In this document: one piece after another, positions 59,743 through 64,000 of the stretch
Layout: each line of letters starts with the position of its first letter
Numbering within the stretch: the first letter of the stretch is position 1
Assembly (NCBI GenBank): GCA_035578155.1
Contig: JAPWDM010000001.1
Span: 86,545,150-86,609,149 of the forward strand
DNA: 64,000 nt
Source: Brachynemurus nebulosus
Lineage: Eukaryota > Arthropoda > Insecta > Neuroptera > Myrmeleontidae
Direction: 5' to 3'
Notes under the pieces: model-generated
Told to the model about the DNA's origin: nothing
What the model saw: the letters and a program-made list of their open reading frames with translations, nothing else
Database searches by the model: none
Translations under genes and position numbers: made by a program

Positions 59743-59926
59743 AGATAACTATAAATAAATATTAATCTAATGTTGAAATATTTATTAACAAATAGTACTG
59801 CTTAGTAGAAAATTAGGCACCTATTGTTTTGTTTTCAAATTTACCTTTTTGCAATTAAAGAAAATTTTAGTAACTATCGATACCTATATAAAACGATACC
59901 CATAAAAGACAAGCATGCTCTGATCT
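59743..59926 (+). repeat. 184 bp segment 'a', repeated inverted at 62518-62701
   Basis: Gap-free inverted copy of 62518-62701. Here it precedes gene B; in the other copy it follows the gene B 3' end, which is a different junction (see findings). Confidence 0.9.
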
Positions 59927-60009
59927 GTAAATTTGGTGTATTTTTGGTGTTTAAACTCAGCTTCCCAAGTAGTGTCAAGAGCTGGATTGATAGCAAAGAC
60001 TTGGTATGA

Positions 60010-60180
60010 TATCCCCACCAACATGGAGCAGCGAATACGTATGGTGGACCGGAGCAGTCGCAGTATCCCCCACCAACATGGAGCAGCGAATACGCATGAT
60101 GAGCCGGAGCAGTTGCAGTATCCCCCACCAACATGGAGCAGCATATAATGATGATGATGACGGTGAGCCGGAGCAGTTTG
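60010..60180 (+). repeat. 54-55 bp minisatellite, three units
   Basis: Units start at 60010, 60064 and 60119 with TATCCCCCACCAACATGGAG and GCCGGAGCAGT. It lies directly upstream of gene B; open frames across it on both strands are repeat artefacts. Confidence 0.9.
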
Positions 60181-60224
60181 AATTTTTTTTTTTCGGCGAA
60201 GCAAGACCAAGTGAAAAAACAACA

Positions 60225-60647
60225 ATGAGTGAAGATCTTCAACAGCTTATAACAATGGAGGAATCCACAGTCAAAAATCGATTGTTGAATAAGATGTTGG
60301 ATAAAGCTATCCGATTATCTGATTTGGAGATGATCCAATCGATAGGATCAAGAGATCGTCAAATTTTTCATCCTAAAAAAATAAAATTAGCGGTTGAATG
60401 GGGCTCATCTGTGGAAACTTTCGATATTCTGTTCAACCTTACATTCGATGAATGGGACATTGGTGAAGACAGTCTAGATGGATTTGATATATTGTCGCAT
60501 TATCTTACGAAGTGGATGCGAAAAGCGATAGAGTATGCTCGTCCGAAACTGCTGGAGCGTATATTGAAGCTTGTGGAAGAATATGGCGTTCCACGATTAT
60601 ATTTCAGTCCAAAGTGTGTAGAAGGAGATGCCGAATTGTTGAAGTAG
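60225..60647 (+). CDS. Gene B, ORF1 (140 aa, hypothetical)
   Basis: Starts at ATG 60225 (ACAACAATGAG); the frame is open further upstream only through the minisatellite. Predicted features: a helical N-terminus (LITMEESTVKNRLLNKMLDK), a central VETFDILFNLTFDEWDIGED segment and a C-terminal helix RPKLLERILKLVEEYG. Acidic and soluble-looking, with no signal peptide. Family not recognised. It has a partial inverted copy at 63840-64000. It may be the first exon of a longer gene, since ORF2 follows in another frame 140 bp later; no clear GT-AG pair was settled on. Confidence 0.55.
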   Translation: MSEDLQQLITMEESTVKNRLLNKMLDKAIRLSDLEMIQSIGSRDRQIFHPKKIKLAVEWGSSVETFDILFNLTFDEWDIGEDSLDGFDILSHYLTKWMRKAIEYARPKLLERILKLVEEYGVPRLYFSPKCVEGDAELLK

Positions 60648-60787
60648 ATCACACACAACATTGAAAAAGGCGAAACCAATCAATCAGCACTCCTGGGCTG
60701 GGAAAGTGGCCCGGATACGGGAGCGTGGCCGTCGACAAACTTACAAGATTACTTAGATATATACAAAATTTTACAAACTAATTTTAA

Positions 60788-61456
60788 TATTTAACATTTG
60801 AAGCAAGAAATGAAGAAAAGGAAGATAAAGCACCAGTATTTCAAAATCAGCAGGAAGATGATACAGATCTATCTACAAGAAACTTGAATACTTTTAATCA
60901 AAGTATGATGGCTGCAGCAGAAGCAATCAGACGTAAATTCCACGCTTTAAAAAACTCGCATAATATTCTAAAATCGGCGAATGATGAAGATAATCGATCT
61001 GATGAACAAAAGCATTTACCATCGCCTGATAACTACAAAGAAACAAGTTTTACTCCAAAGATGGCTGGTCTCTGACAAACTGCTCTAGACATATTAATGG
61101 TCAAAGAGCTTCAGAACGCATGCGCAAAGGATGAAGAACAAGAAAATAAAAATTCAGGAGAAAAGGAACAACCTTCGACATCTAACTCAACAAATGGCGG
61201 AGCTAAACGTTTCAAATATGATGATGAAAATGCTAACCTTCATAATGGCCATTCGAAACCTGTTGATGAAGAAGAAGAATATTTTGATGACCCGAACCAT
61301 TTAGTTGATGAACTAAGAAGTTTAGCGACTCAGACGCAAATTGGAGAAGAAATGGTTAATACTGTGTGCAATTTAATGGAAAGGAGTCATATTATAAATC
61401 CCAGCTTCGCGGATTATATCGAAAACGAGAAAAAACGAAGCCATTTTAATAATTAA
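60788..61456 (+). CDS. Gene B, ORF2 (acidic protein interrupted by one TGA)
   Basis: One reading frame from about 60791 to 61456, with a single in-frame TGA at 61073-61075. The first ATGs are at 60905 and 60908 (MMAAAEAIRRKFHALKN). Before the TGA: polar, Asp/Lys-rich. After it: QTALDILMVKELQNACAKDE, a KRFKYDDEN basic/acidic patch, an acidic run DEEEEYFDD, and a helical region LVDELRSLATQTQIGEEMVN ... SFADYIENEKKR. It reads like a disordered acidic regulator or phosphoprotein. No family recognised. The TGA may be a plain inactivating stop, or the ~36 bp holding it may be an insertion, since the divergent relic at 55380-56250 lacks it. Confidence 0.5.
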
Positions 61457-61459
61457 AGG

Positions 61460-61692
61460 AAAGTGACATTGGAAAGCGGATTATCTCAATAACTAGGGAA
61501 TTGGAAAAGCATGATATTATTGAACCAGTGTTAAAATATGTATCCAATGATGATGAAAAAACATCTGCTAGCGATAGCGAAGATACTGCGAGCGAAGGAG
61601 AAGCTGATGATGACGAGATTACAGTCGCCAACGATGGTGATGAAAAAATTTCGGGTGAAGGGTTATACTTAAGGCCCTATAGGAGATATTAA
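61460..61692 (+). CDS. Gene B, ORF3 (acidic tail)
   Basis: Another frame just after ORF2: LKESDIGKRIISITRELEKH, DIIEPVLKYVSNDDEK, then a Ser/Asp/Glu-rich run (SASDSEDTASEGEADDDE) and the end LYLRPYRRY. It has no ATG; it could be the true C-terminus of ORF2 after a frameshift, or a downstream exon. The same Asp-rich end is recognisable in the divergent relic, which argues that it was once real coding sequence. Confidence 0.45.
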
Positions 61693-61784
61693 AATAAGCT
61701 ATCAGCATTTAATAAGTTGTTAAAAAAAATCTTTGTAACTTTTCCAATAGCTATATGTTAATTATTTTAAAATTATGTGAGTGT

Positions 61785-62517
61785 TGTTATTTCTTACATA
61801 CCACAGTCCTTAATTCTAGTAATTCGTTAAAAAAGATCACCAAAATGATTGTTCTTACAACGAACTATGTAATGTGTATTTTCTAAGCTATTAAAATAGG
61901 TAACGTTTTTGCTTGCTCCTGAATATAGGCAATTAAATCGCATTGTCCTATTAACATTCTGGTGCGATAGAACATATGTGTAAACTATGTAATTCTTGCT
62001 AATAAGTATTTACCCATGTTATTAATGATTTGCTAATTTGAAGTATCGTTTGAACAGTAATGATGTAAAACTGCTGAGCAGGAAAGGGATAATTAATTGA
62101 ATGCAGCTTAACTCCGGAAAAAAAATAAAATTTCGTAATCCAAAATTAAAGTTTTCATCCACTCTTTAAAAATTATGAGAGTTATTTACTGTCCACCCTA
62201 TATATACGCATTTATTCTTATGGTATAAAATTACATTTTCAATTCGTTTGTTTAGAAATATTTGTCTGTGACTGATAATTTTTAGGTGCTTTTACAAAAT
62301 TAAACTGCAAAAATAGTTTAAAAGTATTTCACTGTCTATAAAAACATAAATTTTTTTTCTCTATCATCAATAAATTAACAAACAAAAAATACTTATTCAA
62401 TACCTACCTAGCTTGCTATAACTATTGTTTATGGTAGAAAATATTGGGGGAATATATAAACATAATAAGTTTCAGCGAAGTAAGAACATACAAATTTAAC
62501 ATGGGAAAAAATTGTTG
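61785..62517 (-). other. Core block between the gene B arms
   Basis: Homologous to 9650-10600 of element-2 but inverted relative to gene A of element-3. Contains TGCTGAGCAGGAAAGGGATA and GCATTGTCCTATTAACATTC. No gene. Confidence 0.65.
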
Positions 62518-62701
62518 AGATCAGAGCATGCTTGTCTTTTATGGGTATCGTTTTATATAGGTATCGATAGTTACTAAAATTTTCTTTAATTGCAAAAAGG
62601 TAAATTTGAAAACAAAACAATAGGTGCCTAATTTTCTACTAAGCAGTACTATTTGTTAATAAATATTTCAACATTAGATTAATATTTATTTATAGTTATC
62701 T
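62518..62701 (-). repeat. Inverted copy of segment 'a'
   Basis: Coordinate sum with 59743-59926 is 122444 throughout, so gap-free. It is joined directly to the 3' end of the inverted gene B arm. Confidence 0.9.
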
Positions 62702-62794
62702 CACACTCACATAATTTTAAAATAATTAACATATAGCTATTGGAAAAGTTACAAAGATTTTTTTTAACAACTTATTAAATGCTGATAGCTTATT

Positions 62795-63027
62795 TTAATA
62801 TCTCCTATAGGGCCTTAAGTATAACCCTTCACCCGAAATTTTTTCATCACCATCGTTGGCGACTGTAATCTCGTCATCATCAGCTTCTCCTTCGCTCGCA
62901 GTATCTTCGCTATCGCTAGCAGATGTTTTTTCATCATCATTGGATACATATTTTAACACTGGTTCAATAATATCATGCTTTTCCAATTCCCTAGTTATTG
63001 AGATAATCCGCTTTCCAATGTCACTTT
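62795..63027 (-). CDS. Gene B ORF3, second copy
   Basis: Inverted duplicate of 61460-61692, with the same frame, the same acidic run and the same LYLRPYRRY end. Confidence 0.45.
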
Positions 63028-63030
63028 CCT

Positions 63031-63699
63031 TTAATTATTAAAATGGCTTCGTTTTTTCTCGTTTTCGATATAATCCGCGAAGCTGGGATTTATAATATGA
63101 CTCCTTTCCATTAAATTGCACACAGTATTAACCATTTCTTCTCCAATTTGCGTCTGAGTCGCTAAACTTCTTAGTTCATCAACTAAATGGTTCGGGTCAT
63201 CAAAATATTCTTCTTCTTCATCAACAGGTTTCGAATGGCCATTATGAAGGTTAGCATTTTCATCATCATATTTGAAACGTTTAGCTCCGCCATTTGTTGA
63301 GTTAGATGTCGAAGGTTGTTCCTTTTCTCCTGAATTTTTATTTTCTTGTTCTTCATCCTTTGCGCATGCGTTCTGAAGCTCTTTGACCATTAATATGTCT
63401 AGAGCAGTTTGTCAGAGACCAGCCATCTTTGGAGTAAAACTTGTTTCTTTGTAGTTATCAGGCGATGGTAAATGCTTTTGTTCATCAGATCGATTATCTT
63501 CATCATTCGCCGATTGTAGAATATTATGCGAGTTTTTTAAAGCGTGGAATTTACGTCTGATTGCTTCTGCTGCAGCCATCATACTTTGATTAAAAGTATT
63601 CAAGTTTCTTGTAGATAGATCTGTATCATCTTCCTGCTGATTTTGAAATACTGGTGCTTTATCTTCCTTTTCTTCATTTCTTGCTTCAAATGTTAAATA
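63031..63699 (-). CDS. Gene B ORF2, second copy
   Basis: Inverted duplicate of 60788-61456. It retains the same in-frame TGA (complement at 63412-63414). The substitution I saw is a Lys-to-Gln change at residue 28 of the KFHALKNSHNILxSAND segment. Its 5' side continues to ORF1 at 63840. Confidence 0.5.
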
Positions 63700-63839
63700 T
63701 TAAAATTAGTTTGTAAAATTTTGTATATATCTAAGTAATCTTGTAAGTTTGTCGACGGCCACGCTCCCGTATCCGGGCCACTTTCCCAGCCCAGGAGTGC
63801 TGATTGATTGGTTTCGCCTTTTTCAATGTTGTGTGTGAT

Positions 63840-64000
63840 CTACTTCAACAATTCGGCATCTCCTTCTACACACTTTGGACTGAAATATAATCGTGGAACG
63901 CCATATTCTTCCACAAGCTTCAATATACGCTCCAGCAGTTTCGGACGAGCATACTCTATCGCTTTTCGCATCCACTTCGTAAGATAATGCGACAATATAT
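63840..64000 (-). CDS. Gene B ORF1, second copy (partial)
   Basis: Inverted duplicate of 60487-60647; the N-terminal part lies outside the window. It ends with YFSPKCVEGDAELLK like the first copy. Confidence 0.5.
   Translation of the reverse strand, partial: ILSHYLTKWMRKAIEYARPKLLERILKLVEEYGVPRLYFSPKCVEGDAELLK

Larger units (their letters stand above)
60487..61784 (+). repeat. Left arm of the gene B inverted repeat
   Basis: Pairs base for base (coordinate sum 124487 throughout) with 62703-64000, without gaps. The difference I noticed is an A/C change (Lys/Gln) near 60971. The repeat continues past the window edge. Confidence 0.95.
56927..64000 (+). mobile_element. Element-3: large member of the gene A family, continues past the window
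   Basis: Left end AGTAGTAGAAATATAAG at 56927, then the TIR, promoter and gene A, an interior homologous to element-2 up to about 59560, then gene B, a core block in inverted orientation, and an inverted gene B copy. The right TIR is not reached. It differs from element-2 by carrying gene B and an extra minus-strand relic (58225-58640), so it is closer to a full-length form. Confidence 0.75.
62703..64000 (-). repeat. Right arm of the gene B inverted repeat
   Basis: Inverted, essentially identical copy of 60487-61784; truncated by the window edge. Confidence 0.95.

Noticed and set aside
59874..60242. Minus-strand frames of 113-122 residues over 59874-60242
   Set aside because: Antisense of the 54-55 bp minisatellite; internal peptide repeats follow the DNA repeat.

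Overview
This is AT-rich eukaryotic DNA, very probably from an insect. It holds no bacterial-style operons. It has long (TA)n arrays, pogo, hAT, Penelope and Jockey relics, arthropod-type TATA/initiator promoters, and two spliced exons of a cellular gene. I cannot tell the order from sequence alone; a hymenopteran or hemipteran would fit.

Host gene: two minus-strand exons (42841-43050 and 26091-26331) encode adjacent parts of a gamma-glutamyltransferase. Their junction splits one Gln codon (CA|G) in perfect phase, so the 16.5 kb between them is one intron, and almost everything in it is mobile DNA. I did not find the flanking exons in the window.

Mobile DNA, left to right: element-1 (1-2383, cut by the window edge); a ~125 bp satellite (2741-3935, inverted again at 20900-21365); a TA-array MITE and a hairpin (4239-5232); element-2 (7280-12618), itself hit by a foldback element (10865-11943); a minus-strand LTR retroelement with near-identical 2.45 kb LTRs and a decayed interior (12931-19748); MITEs (21466-22663); a 2.5 kb element inside a Penelope tail (23266-25730); two abutting elements sharing one TIR family (27243-28709); a 5'-truncated Jockey copy with exact TSDs (29058-29976); a large inverted repeat (33108-37659) carrying a 5'-inverted Penelope copy and a pogo-like element, whose other arm preserves both empty sites; a hAT MITE (38815-39233); a 1 kb TIR element (39468-40512); a pogo-like element with a psq helix-turn-helix (40985-42745); SINE-like repeats; element-4 (44953-54078) with a further 1.7 kb element inside; and element-3 (56927 to past 64000).

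The most interesting content is the family of elements 1-4. They share TIRs of about 430-600 bp that begin AGTAG and contain a GGTGGGTGGAG block, TTAGGTTAGA-like tandem repeats and TAGATGGCG repeats. In elements 1-3 the inner end of the TIR is a compact Pol II promoter: TGACGTCA (CRE) sites, a TATA box and an initiator. It drives a conserved ~132-residue protein (gene A) that I believe belongs to an unnamed insect small-protein family. Because the promoter lies in an inverted terminus it exists at both ends, which would give convergent (ambisense) transcription. Larger copies also carry an acidic multi-ORF gene (gene B), here in a near-perfect 1.3 kb inverted duplication at the right edge, with a junction that implies a head-to-tail unit. 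The family resembles a reduced Polinton-like or parvovirus-like linear element, but no polymerase, integrase, helicase or capsid gene is visible, so its class is open.
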